Source: Bacteroidales bacterium UBA2030 (lineage in GTDB: Bacteria; Bacteroidota; Bacteroidia; Bacteroidales; TTA-H9). Taken from it: DNA of 7,057 bases. A program made the translations under genes and the position numbers. The DNA lies in NCBI GenBank assembly GCA_002332755.1, contig DDBO01000094.1:1-7057 (forward strand), in the 5' to 3' direction. Shown here one piece after another: positions 1-5,784 of this stretch (positions are counted from its first letter, which is position 1; each line of letters starts with the position of its first letter). The notes below the pieces were generated by a model, which worked only from the letters and a program-made list of their open reading frames with translations, searched no databases and had not been told where the DNA came from.

Positions 1-1
1 A

Positions 2-526
2 TTTGTTAATCCCTTTTTTCATAAAAGGGGTAAAGGATCACTCATCAGGAAATACACCCGTATGGATGTATTCCCGTACAACCGTTTTGAGCTTGGTCGG
101 GATAGTACTATTGAAAGCTTCTGTGTAGTAAACAATGGAGCTGGCGATGTCATCATCGGCGACGACTGTCGTGTGGGCATTGGTACTGTTATTATTGGCC
201 CTGTAAAAATGGGACATGGAAGTGGTACAGGCCAGCATGTGTTTATCGGCGGATTTAATCACGGTTATAAAGACGGTACCAAAAATTCCAAATATCAGCC
301 TCTCGACATCAAAGGCGTAGTCATAGAAGATGAAGCACATATCGGAGCCAATTCTGTGGTGCTTGCCGGTGTGACGATTGGAAAACGCACTCAAATTGGC
401 GCAGGTAGCGTCGTAACCAAAAGTATCCCCCCATTTTGCATTGCTGCTGGCAACCCTTGCAGAGTCATTAAAAAATTCAATTGTGAAACCGGAGAATGGG
501 AAAGAGTTGATAAACCCAATCAATAA
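2..526 (+). CDS. Left-handed beta-helix (hexapeptide-repeat) acyltransferase, 5' end cut by window
   Basis: Probable O- or N-acyltransferase of the WbbJ/maltose-acetyltransferase type, which moves an acetyl or acyl group from acyl-CoA to a sugar in the cytoplasm. The frame is open from base 2 with no stop before the ATG at 62. The upstream residues (NPFFHKRGKGSLIRKYTR) read as part of the same protein, so the ATG at 62 is probably an internal Met (MDVFPYNRFELG) and the true start lies outside the window. Hexapeptide turns are visible (VIIGDDCRVGIGTVIIG, then VVIEDEAHIGANSVVLAG and VTIGKRTQIGAGSVV), ending in the family's closing AAGNPCRVIKKF. The His in FNHGY (bases 260-262) fits the catalytic His, with the usual loop after it. 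The next gene, a glycosyltransferase, begins 9 bases after the stop, suggesting one transcript for polysaccharide building. The family call is firm; the acceptor sugar is unknown. Confidence 0.88.
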   Translation, partial: FVNPFFHKRGKGSLIRKYTRMDVFPYNRFELGRDSTIESFCVVNNGAGDVIIGDDCRVGIGTVIIGPVKMGHGSGTGQHVFIGGFNHGYKDGTKNSKYQPLDIKGVVIEDEAHIGANSVVLAGVTIGKRTQIGAGSVVTKSIPPFCIAAGNPCRVIKKFNCETGEWERVDKPNQ

Positions 527-535
527 ACTACATCC

Positions 536-1729
536 ATGTTGACGCTAAAAATTATTTTCTGGGCATTACTTTTCATTGTATTCTATGCCTACCTGGGTTA
601 TGGCATTTTGCTTTTCTTTCTTGTAAAAATCAAGCGGCTTGTAAAAGGGAGACCTCGTCCAGCAGATAACACATATGAACCCGATGTAACCCTGTTCGTG
701 GCTGCTTATAATGAAAAGGATTATGTAGATGCCAAGGTGCAAAACTCCCTCTCCCTCGATTATCCCAAGGATAAAATAAAAATGGTTTGGGTAACCGACG
801 GTTCGGATGACGGCACCCCTGAATTATTGAAAAAATATGAAAATCAGGGAGTAAGGGTATACCATAAACCTGAACGCGGTGGTAAAATTGGTGCTATGAA
901 CCGGGGAATGCAATTTGTGGATACACCCATAGTCATTTTCTCGGATGCCAATACCATGTTGGGACCGGAAAGTATCCGAAGAATAGTTAATCTCTTTTCT
1001 AGCCCTAAGGTGGGCTGTGTTTCAGGCGAAAAGCGCATTTTCCAGAAAGAAGCTCAATCAGCTGCTACCACTGAGGGCATTTATTGGAAATACGAGTCAA
1101 AGCTTAAAAAATGGGATGCCGAGTTGTATTCAGTGGTGGGTGCAGCCGGTGAGCTTTTCGCCATTCGCACCGATTTGTACCAGGAAGTTGAACGCGACAC
1201 TCTTCTCGATGATTTTATTATTTCACTTCGAATAGCCATGAATGGCTATACTATCCAATACGACCCTGAAGCTTATGCAATTGAGGCTCCATCCGCCAAT
1301 GTCAAAGAAGAGCTTAAACGCAAAGTGAGAATAGCAGCCGGCGGAATTCAGAGTATAGTCAGGCTTAAACCCCTTCTCAACCCATTAAGGTATGGAATAC
1401 TCTCCTTCCAGTACATTTCTCACAGGGTGCTTCGCTGGACATTGGCGCCTTTTTCTCTTCCCTTGCTTTTTATCTTAAACCTGATTATCGCCCTCAATTC
1501 AGGGTTTGATATGAATAACCTTTATACCTGGCTTTTTCTTGGCCAGATTCTTTTCTATGTAATGGCGCTAACAGGCTGGATTTTAGAAAGTAAGCATTTA
1601 CGGATAAAAATACTTTTTGTGCCCTATTATTTCCTAATCATGAATTATGCTGTTTTTTTGGGCTTTGCCAGATATCTGAAAAAACAACAATCTGTCAACT
1701 GGGAACGCGCCCAAAGGGCGAAAGCCTGA
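536..1729 (+). CDS. Membrane-anchored family 2 glycosyltransferase
   Basis: Inverting GT-A sugar transferase of 397 residues that uses a nucleotide sugar at the inner membrane. One membrane segment lies at about residues 6-31. The catalytic domain (about 49-275) opens with VTLFVAAYNE. It shows the nucleotide-binding Asp in VWVTDGSDDGT (88-94), the metal-site motif FSDANT (D137), GAAGELFAIR (202-211) and LLDDF (D225/D226, the usual place of the catalytic base). The region KRKVRIAAGG (261-270) sits where processive synthases carry QxxRW, but the motif itself is absent. Three further membrane segments follow at about 302-322, 330-350 and 358-380. The layout is like poly-GlcNAc or cellulose synthase-like enzymes. 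It follows the acyltransferase by 9 bases and precedes an exported beta-helix protein, fitting an exopolysaccharide or capsule locus. Donor and acceptor cannot be told from sequence, and processivity is uncertain. Confidence 0.92.
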   Translation: MLTLKIIFWALLFIVFYAYLGYGILLFFLVKIKRLVKGRPRPADNTYEPDVTLFVAAYNEKDYVDAKVQNSLSLDYPKDKIKMVWVTDGSDDGTPELLKKYENQGVRVYHKPERGGKIGAMNRGMQFVDTPIVIFSDANTMLGPESIRRIVNLFSSPKVGCVSGEKRIFQKEAQSAATTEGIYWKYESKLKKWDAELYSVVGAAGELFAIRTDLYQEVERDTLLDDFIISLRIAMNGYTIQYDPEAYAIEAPSANVKEELKRKVRIAAGGIQSIVRLKPLLNPLRYGILSFQYISHRVLRWTLAPFSLPLLFILNLIIALNSGFDMNNLYTWLFLGQILFYVMALTGWILESKHLRIKILFVPYYFLIMNYAVFLGFARYLKKQQSVNWERAQRAKA

Positions 1730-1745
1730 AGGGCCTTTCTTTATT
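1708..1745 (+). terminator. Weak hairpins plus T-rich tract at the end of the glycosyltransferase gene
   Basis: The last codons hold a 5-bp stem with an AAA loop (CGCCC/GGGCG, counted outward from 1713-1715). Next comes an imperfect stem, AAAGCC-TGAA-GGGCCTTT (1721-1738, one bulged base), followed by CTTTATTA. This could slow or end transcription before the beta-helix gene. The stems are short and compete with each other, and the T-run is interrupted, so this is a weak candidate only. Confidence 0.22.
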
Positions 1746-1759
1746 ACTAAAAAATGCAG

Positions 1760-1772
1760 TAGCACCCTGCTA
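1760..1772 (+). repeat. Perfect 5-bp hairpin directly before a start codon
   Basis: TAGCA-CCC-TGCTA is a perfect inverted repeat ending one base before the ATG at 1774. Bacteroidota leaders are usually A/T-rich and open, so a stem here could lower translation of the beta-helix gene. It is short and may be chance. Confidence 0.3.
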
Positions 1773-1773
1773 T

Positions 1774-3429
1774 ATGTATCGCATACTCACTTTTTTCTCC
1801 ATTTTTATCGGGATAATCCTTCAAGGGTTTTCGCAAACTTGTGATACTATTTTTAATCCCTCTCCGAAAAGCACTCTGATTATTAAAGCCTCTCAATTGC
1901 CCAATATTGGCCCGGGGGCCAACTTATGCCTGAAAAACGGGAAATACTTCAACATTCAATTAGAGGGGTTCAGAGGTAATGAAAACAATCCGATTAACAT
2001 TCGTCCGTATGGAGGAGAGGTTATAATCGATACTGCCAGTCCTTACGGCATTAAAATCGGAAATTGCCAAAATCTTAAAATAGACGGTCTGGTAGATGGA
2101 GAGCGGAAAATCAAAATTCTAAAAACCAAAGGAGTAGGGATTTCCATTGACGACCGGTCTACAGATGTTGAAATTGCCTGGGTAGAAATTGCAAACACGG
2201 GATTGTCGGGTATCGTAGCCAAATCTGACCCCGATTGCTCTTTTAATACCACCCGCGATAGCTTTCTTATGAAGAATATCGTGATTAGAGATAACTTTCT
2301 GCATGACATAGGTCTCGAAGGGATGTATATTGGAAGCAGCTATTTTGCAGGAAGAACCATTCACTGCGGAGGAAAAGACACGACCGTTTTACCTCATGTG
2401 AATGAAAACGTGCAGATTTTCAATAATTTTATTTACAAAACGGGCTACGATGGCATACAGGTTTCAAGTACGGTAAAAAACTGTTTTATCCATGATAACA
2501 CCATTTGGTATGACAGCCAGCTAAAACAACCCGGACAGATGAGCGGCATTATCATTGGCGCAGGAAATGCGCTCGAATGTTACAATAATACTATCATTCA
2601 TGGGGCCGGGAATGGTATTGAAATTCACGGACAAGGTGGCAGGGTTTTCAATAATGTAATTATCTGCAACGGAAGAAGCTATCGACCGAATACCCATGGT
2701 CCTTATGCCAGACAGGGTATTTTTGTTGGATACAATCTTTACAACCCCGAAAATTTACCCTATCTTTTCTACAACAACACTATCTATAGTCCGAAAAGTG
2801 AGGGCATTAAATTTTCAAATACCCACAGCGGCCTGAATGAGTTTGTAAACAACGCCATCATTGACCCGGGTATCTGGAATTATTATGACAGCTTGAACAT
2901 ACCTGTTGAAAGGGCCTACTTAAACATAGATCCGGGTATTCAATTTGTTGTAAAAACCAACTTTTTCACCCGCGACACTTCAGCCCCCGGTTTCGTTAAT
3001 ACAGGCGAGCATAACCTAATGCCCCTTGCCGATAGCCCTTTGGTTGATGCAGGTACAAATCTTCAAAACCAGGGCATTCAATTCGACCGGAATTATGCTT
3101 CTCGTCCACTGGGAAAAACCTTCGACATAGGAGCTTATGAATACTTCCCACAGCAAGGCATCGACAAAGAAAACGTTACTGACAGTCAGTTTCTTGTTCT
3201 TTATGAAAGTAAGACCAGGCAAATATTCATTCAAGTAAAGTCAGGGGTTTTTATCGCTAATAAGATTGAAATTTTTGATGCAGTTGGTCGTTTGGTTTTT
3301 GAGAAAAACATCGGTGCACAAAACACACTTTATTTACTACCTGCCCGAAAATTACCTGATGGCCAGCTATTTTACAGGCTTAAAGGAAACTTTGGAGTTC
3401 ATAAAGGTCGTGTCGGCATGATCCGCTGA
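1774..3429 (+). CDS. Secreted right-handed parallel beta-helix protein with probable T9SS sorting tail
   Basis: Exported protein of 551 residues. Residues 1-20 form a signal peptide (short basic start, hydrophobic FFSIFIGIILQGFS). Gln21 is the likely mature N-terminus, and there is no lipobox despite Cys23. Residues about 95-365 hold repeated beta-helix coils with Asn-rich turns: NVQIFNNFIYKTGYDGIQV, NCFIHDNTIWY, ECYNNTIIHGAGNGIEIHG, RVFNNVIICNG and LFYNNTIYSPKSEGIKFSN. This is the PbH1 pattern found in pectate, alginate and chondroitin lyases and in surface adhesins. Residues 417-457 (SPLVDAGTN to DIGAYEY) match the segment that commonly closes such helices before an anchor. Residues about 472-551 (KIEIFDAVGRLVFEKN, LPDGQLFYRLKG) resemble a divergent type A Por sorting domain, implying export across the outer membrane by T9SS. 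No lyase catalytic residues can be assigned. Its place after polysaccharide genes suggests a glycan ligand, which is inference. Confidence 0.88.
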   Translation: MYRILTFFSIFIGIILQGFSQTCDTIFNPSPKSTLIIKASQLPNIGPGANLCLKNGKYFNIQLEGFRGNENNPINIRPYGGEVIIDTASPYGIKIGNCQNLKIDGLVDGERKIKILKTKGVGISIDDRSTDVEIAWVEIANTGLSGIVAKSDPDCSFNTTRDSFLMKNIVIRDNFLHDIGLEGMYIGSSYFAGRTIHCGGKDTTVLPHVNENVQIFNNFIYKTGYDGIQVSSTVKNCFIHDNTIWYDSQLKQPGQMSGIIIGAGNALECYNNTIIHGAGNGIEIHGQGGRVFNNVIICNGRSYRPNTHGPYARQGIFVGYNLYNPENLPYLFYNNTIYSPKSEGIKFSNTHSGLNEFVNNAIIDPGIWNYYDSLNIPVERAYLNIDPGIQFVVKTNFFTRDTSAPGFVNTGEHNLMPLADSPLVDAGTNLQNQGIQFDRNYASRPLGKTFDIGAYEYFPQQGIDKENVTDSQFLVLYESKTRQIFIQVKSGVFIANKIEIFDAVGRLVFEKNIGAQNTLYLLPARKLPDGQLFYRLKGNFGVHKGRVGMIR

Positions 3430-3489
3430 ATGACACATTTACCATTTTTTAAAGTTTTTTTTAATGGGAGTATGCATTTAAAAGCAAAA

Positions 3490-3518
3490 TATGTCGTATG
3501 TTTGCAACATTAGAAATA
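3490..3518. promoter_or_regulatory. Imperfect dyad, candidate ArsR operator
   Basis: The core ATGTT-TGC-AACAT (3498-3510) is a perfect inverted repeat. Extending outward, 10 of 13 positions pair between TATGTCGTATGTT (3490-3502) and AACATTAGAAATA (3506-3518). It overlaps the putative -7 box and ends 4 bases before the arsR start. ArsR/SmtB repressors bind such dyads over their own promoters and let go when As(III) binds. The operator role is inferred from position and symmetry. Confidence 0.5.
3497..3504 (+). promoter_or_regulatory. Bacteroidota-type -7 box (TATGTTTG) for the ars operon
   Basis: TATGTTTG matches the TAnnTTTG consensus for the primary sigma factor of Bacteroidota. It lies 18 bases before the arsR ATG, implying a very short leader. 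No convincing TTTG-like -33 element is present 19-21 bases upstream; that stretch is a T- and A-rich run (3444-3464). The 93-base gap 3430-3522 otherwise holds no gene. Confidence 0.55.
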
Positions 3519-3522
3519 AACA

Positions 3523-3891
3523 ATGAAAAAGGAGGAACAATTCACTGAAGAATTGCAAGAGCTGGCTCACTTTGCTCGGGCTATTTCTCACCCTGCCCGC
3601 CTGGCCATATTGCAATACCTTGCCCAAACCCATACCTGCATTTCAGGAGATATCAGCGACTCAATTCCTCTCAGCCGAACCACTGTCTCTCAACACCTTA
3701 AAGAACTGAAAGAAATTGGACTTATTCATGGAGAGACAGAAGGAGTTCGCATTCACTACTGTCTTTGTGCAGAAAACTTACATAGACTCCTTAATATTTT
3801 TAATAGTTTTTTTGAACCAGTTAAAAACGCTTCTGTTGAATGTAAAATTCGTAAACCCTTTAAAACTAAAAACGATGAGAATAACAAGTAA
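3523..3891 (+). CDS. arsR: ArsR/SmtB-family arsenic-responsive repressor
   Basis: Winged helix-turn-helix repressor of 122 residues, expected to act as a dimer on the ars promoter. HFARAISHPARLAIL (16-30) is the typical first helices. LSRTTVSQHLKELKEIGLI (50-68) is the recognition helix, and GETEGVRIHYCL (70-81) is the wing. Cysteines are Cys39 (THTCISGDIS, the alpha-3 region where E. coli ArsR has its ELCVCD site), Cys80 and Cys82 after the wing, and Cys107. Position 41, which from memory is often Cys in related Bacteroidota repressors (CICGD), is Ser here, so the As(III) site probably combines Cys39 with other Cys. It is first in a four-gene operon with arsenate reductase and an arsenite pump, which supports arsenic over other metals. 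The start at 3523 follows an A-rich leader and the -7 box. Its last 17 bases overlap the next gene. Confidence 0.93.
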   Translation: MKKEEQFTEELQELAHFARAISHPARLAILQYLAQTHTCISGDISDSIPLSRTTVSQHLKELKEIGLIHGETEGVRIHYCLCAENLHRLLNIFNSFFEPVKNASVECKIRKPFKTKNDENNK

Positions 3892-4162
3892 CGCCAAAAA
3901 TTCATTTGAACAAATACTCAAAAGCAACGAAGCCGCTCAGGGCATTCGTATTTTTATCGCCGGTGGATGCTGCACTCCTGCATTCCAGTTCGAATTGGCT
4001 CCCAGCCAGGCCACAGATGAAGTGGTGGAAAGTGTAGAAGGAATCAATTTCTATTTTACGGAAGAAGTTAAAGAAATGCTTGATCCTGTGACCTTGGACC
4101 ATAATGGTTTTGGTTTCCTTATGCTTGGCCTTGCAAAAAATGAATGTGGCTGTCAGCATTAA
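3875..4162 (+). CDS. HesB/IscA-like small Cys protein in the ars operon
   Basis: Protein of 95 residues with the core of the Fe-S biosynthesis (HesB/IscA) fold. It shows GIRIFIAGGCCTPAFQFEL (23-41), EGINFYFTEEVKEMLDPVTLDH (55-76; the 'special strand' segment) and the C-terminal NECGC (89-93). IscA proteins bind Fe or Fe-S through one internal Cys and a Cys-Gly-Cys tail; here the internal site is a vicinal pair, Cys32-Cys33. The spacing of the GGCC segment is also like 'HesB-like' selenoproteins, with Cys in place of Sec (from memory, unverified). The frame is open back to an ATG at 3716, but homology begins only at MRITSNAK, so the start is set at 3875. This overlaps the arsR end by 17 bases and suggests translational coupling. 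Its role in arsenic handling is unknown; Fe-S repair, thiol redox work or As(III) carriage are all possible. Confidence 0.85.
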   Translation: MRITSNAKNSFEQILKSNEAAQGIRIFIAGGCCTPAFQFELAPSQATDEVVESVEGINFYFTEEVKEMLDPVTLDHNGFGFLMLGLAKNECGCQH

Positions 4163-4188
4163 TAAATAGTTGTTGAGAATTTTATAAA

Positions 4189-4623
4189 ATGAAAATCCTT
4201 ATACTGTGTACGGGCAATAGCTGCCGCAGTCAGATGGCAGAGGGATTCTTACAGTCCTTTAATTCAAAGCTAAAGGTTAAATCAGCGGGCACAGAGCCTG
4301 CTGCAGAAGTGCATCCCAAAGCAATCAAAGCCATGGCCGAGGCGGGTATCGATATCAGTTCCCACAAACCCAAACAGGCCGATGAGTTCATCAACGAAGC
4401 CTGGGATTATGTGATTACTGTATGCGACCATGCCAATGAAACTTGTCCCACATTTTTAGGAAAAGTAGAACACAGGTTGCATATTGGATTCGAAGACCCA
4501 GCGAAAGCTACAGGTACTGAAGAAGAAATCATGGCAGAATTTCGAAGAATCAGGGACGAAATTCGGGAAAAGTTATACCACTTCTATAAACAAACCATTG
4601 AACCCCAAATTTCCGGAGAATGA
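4189..4623 (+). CDS. arsC: Arsenate reductase, thioredoxin-coupled low-molecular-weight phosphatase type
   Basis: Cytoplasmic enzyme of 144 residues that reduces arsenate As(V) to arsenite As(III). The phosphatase P-loop is at the N-terminus, CTGNSCRS (Cys7 as nucleophile, Arg13 binding the oxyanion). The redox pair is Cys79 and Cys86 (VITVCDHANETCP), which pass a disulfide outward for reduction by thioredoxin. The general acid is Asp103 in FEDP. This Cys triad is the mark of the Staphylococcus pI258/Bacillus ArsC class and separates it from plain tyrosine phosphatases, which lack the second and third Cys. Length is close to the family norm (about 130-140). It lies 26 bases after the HesB-like gene and 36 before the ACR3 pump, in the order expected for reduction then export. 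Confidence 0.96.
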   Translation: MKILILCTGNSCRSQMAEGFLQSFNSKLKVKSAGTEPAAEVHPKAIKAMAEAGIDISSHKPKQADEFINEAWDYVITVCDHANETCPTFLGKVEHRLHIGFEDPAKATGTEEEIMAEFRRIRDEIREKLYHFYKQTIEPQISGE

Positions 4624-4659
4624 GTCGACAATAACTTCCACACTAACCCCTTAAAAATT

Positions 4660-5712
4660 ATGGGAACTGCAAAAAAACTCTCATTTTTTGACCGCTACCT
4701 TACCTTGTGGATTTTTATCACCATGGGTTTAGGTGTGGCTACCGGATTTATTGCACCCGGAATTGCTCAATTCTGGGATTCACTAAGTTCTGGTACTACC
4801 AACATTCCTATCGCCATTGGTCTTATTCTTATGATGTTTCCACCATTGGCTAAGGTTAAATACGAAAAGTTGCCTCTGGTATTCAGCAACCTCAAATTAT
4901 TAAGTTTATCGTTGATACAGAATTGGATTGTTGGCCCTGTAGTCATGTTTCTTCTTGCTGTCGTATTCCTACACAACCATCCGGACCTGATGACAGGGGT
5001 GATTTTAGTTGGTTTAGCCAGATGCATCGCCATGGTATTAGTGTGGAACGACCTGGCCAAGGGAGACCCGGAGCTGGCGGCCGGTCTGGTAGCCTTCAAT
5101 GCTTTGTTTCAGGTTTTTCTTTACTCAGTATATGCCTGGTTATTTATCACCTACCTGCCTCCCCTTTTCGGTTTCAAGGGAACGATCGTACAGGTTTCTA
5201 TTCAGGAAATAGCTGTCACTGTAATGATTTATCTTGGAATTCCTTTTCTTGCCGGGCTTATTTCAAGCGTTGCTTTGCGTAAGTTCCTGGGAGAAGATGG
5301 GTATTACACCCGCTTTATTCCAAAAGTATCGTGGCTCACTCCTATTGCACTTCTTTTTACCATTTTTGTCATGTTCTCGCTAAAGGGTGAAAAAATCGTA
5401 GAGCTTCCTATTGATGTGCTAAGGGTTGCCATTCCTTATACATTTTATTTTGCTTTTATGTTTTTCATCACCTTCTTTATGGCCAAAGCCATGGGAGCCG
5501 GTTACGAAAAATCTACCACTATGGCCTTTACAGCAGGCAGTAACGATTTTGAACTGGCAATAGCCGTAGCTATCGCTGTTTTCGGTATTACATCGCAGGA
5601 AGCTTTTGCCACGGTAATTGGTCCTCTGGTGGAGGTACCTGTGCTTATCATGCTCGTAAATGTAGCCCTGGCATTCAAAAAGAAATTGTTTCCTGAGAAA
5701 TCTATTTCCTGA
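4660..5712 (+). CDS. acr3: ACR3-family arsenite efflux transporter
   Basis: Inner-membrane secondary carrier of 350 residues that exports As(III), likely against protons. About ten membrane segments are visible, roughly at residues 14-34, 48-62, 79-103, 111-130, 137-163, 183-205, 226-242, 256-279, 296-311 and 317-340. Diagnostic ACR3 motifs are GLARCIAMVLVWNDLAKGD (118-136), whose Cys122 corresponds to the essential Cys of characterised ACR3 proteins, and AFTAGSNDFELAIAVAIA (289-306) with conserved Glu298. GPLVEVPVLI (321-330) carries the conserved Glu325. The length fits bacterial ACR3 and no residue appears lost. It is last in the ars operon, so it exports the product of ArsC. No strong terminator follows; the 69-base gap to pdxB holds only a short TTAACTTGTTAA palindrome and the pdxB control region. 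ACR3 is unrelated to the E. coli ArsB family. Confidence 0.96.
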   Translation: MGTAKKLSFFDRYLTLWIFITMGLGVATGFIAPGIAQFWDSLSSGTTNIPIAIGLILMMFPPLAKVKYEKLPLVFSNLKLLSLSLIQNWIVGPVVMFLLAVVFLHNHPDLMTGVILVGLARCIAMVLVWNDLAKGDPELAAGLVAFNALFQVFLYSVYAWLFITYLPPLFGFKGTIVQVSIQEIAVTVMIYLGIPFLAGLISSVALRKFLGEDGYYTRFIPKVSWLTPIALLFTIFVMFSLKGEKIVELPIDVLRVAIPYTFYFAFMFFITFFMAKAMGAGYEKSTTMAFTAGSNDFELAIAVAIAVFGITSQEAFATVIGPLVEVPVLIMLVNVALAFKKKLFPEKSIS

Positions 5713-5746
5713 TTATTAACTTGTTAAGCACATTTAAGGCAGAAGT

Positions 5747-5784
5747 CATGGAGTTTCTCTATACTTTTGTAGAAAAATTCCATG
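5747..5784. repeat. 38-base inverted repeat enclosing the pdxB -7 box and start codon
   Basis: Left arm CATGGAGTTTCTCTA (5747-5761) and right arm TAGAAAAATTCCATG (5770-5784) pair at 13 of 15 positions, plus one G-T pair (5753-5778) and one mismatch (5757-5774). The 8-base centre, TACTTTTG (5762-5769), is itself the -7 box. The right arm ends exactly on the pdxB ATG. As DNA it is a plausible dimeric-repressor operator. In RNA reading through from the ars operon it would fold and bury the pdxB start codon. Confidence 0.6.
5762..5769 (+). promoter_or_regulatory. Bacteroidota-type -7 box (TACTTTTG) for pdxB
   Basis: TACTTTTG matches TAnnTTTG and ends 12 bases before the pdxB ATG, implying a nearly leaderless mRNA. 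No clear TTTG -33 element is seen at the normal distance. It suggests that pdxB is transcribed separately from the ars operon. The box forms the loop of the surrounding inverted repeat. Confidence 0.5.

Noticed and set aside
38..523. 161-codon open frame on the minus strand
   Set aside because: It lies entirely opposite the acyltransferase, whose hexapeptide pattern is clear. The minus-strand product shows no recognisable domain.
1017..1235. 72-codon frame inside the glycosyltransferase gene
   Set aside because: It is an out-of-frame shadow within the conserved catalytic domain.
3442..3467. CCATT...AATGG inverted repeat around T-runs after the beta-helix gene
   Set aside because: The arms are only 5 bp with a 16-base A/T-rich spacer, so chance is likely. 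The T-runs lack a GC stem, so this is not a terminator.
3716..3874. Long N-terminal extension of the HesB-like protein
   Set aside because: These 53 codons overlap arsR out of frame and show no HesB-like similarity. The start at 3875 gives the normal family length.
3902..4159. 85-codon minus-strand frame opposite the HesB-like gene
   Set aside because: It is a shadow of the sense gene, with no domain and no start-region signal.
5716..5727. TTAACTTGTTAA palindrome after acr3
   Set aside because: The arms are 5 bp with a 2-base centre, too tight for an RNA hairpin and low in GC. It is not a credible terminator and too short to call an operator alone.
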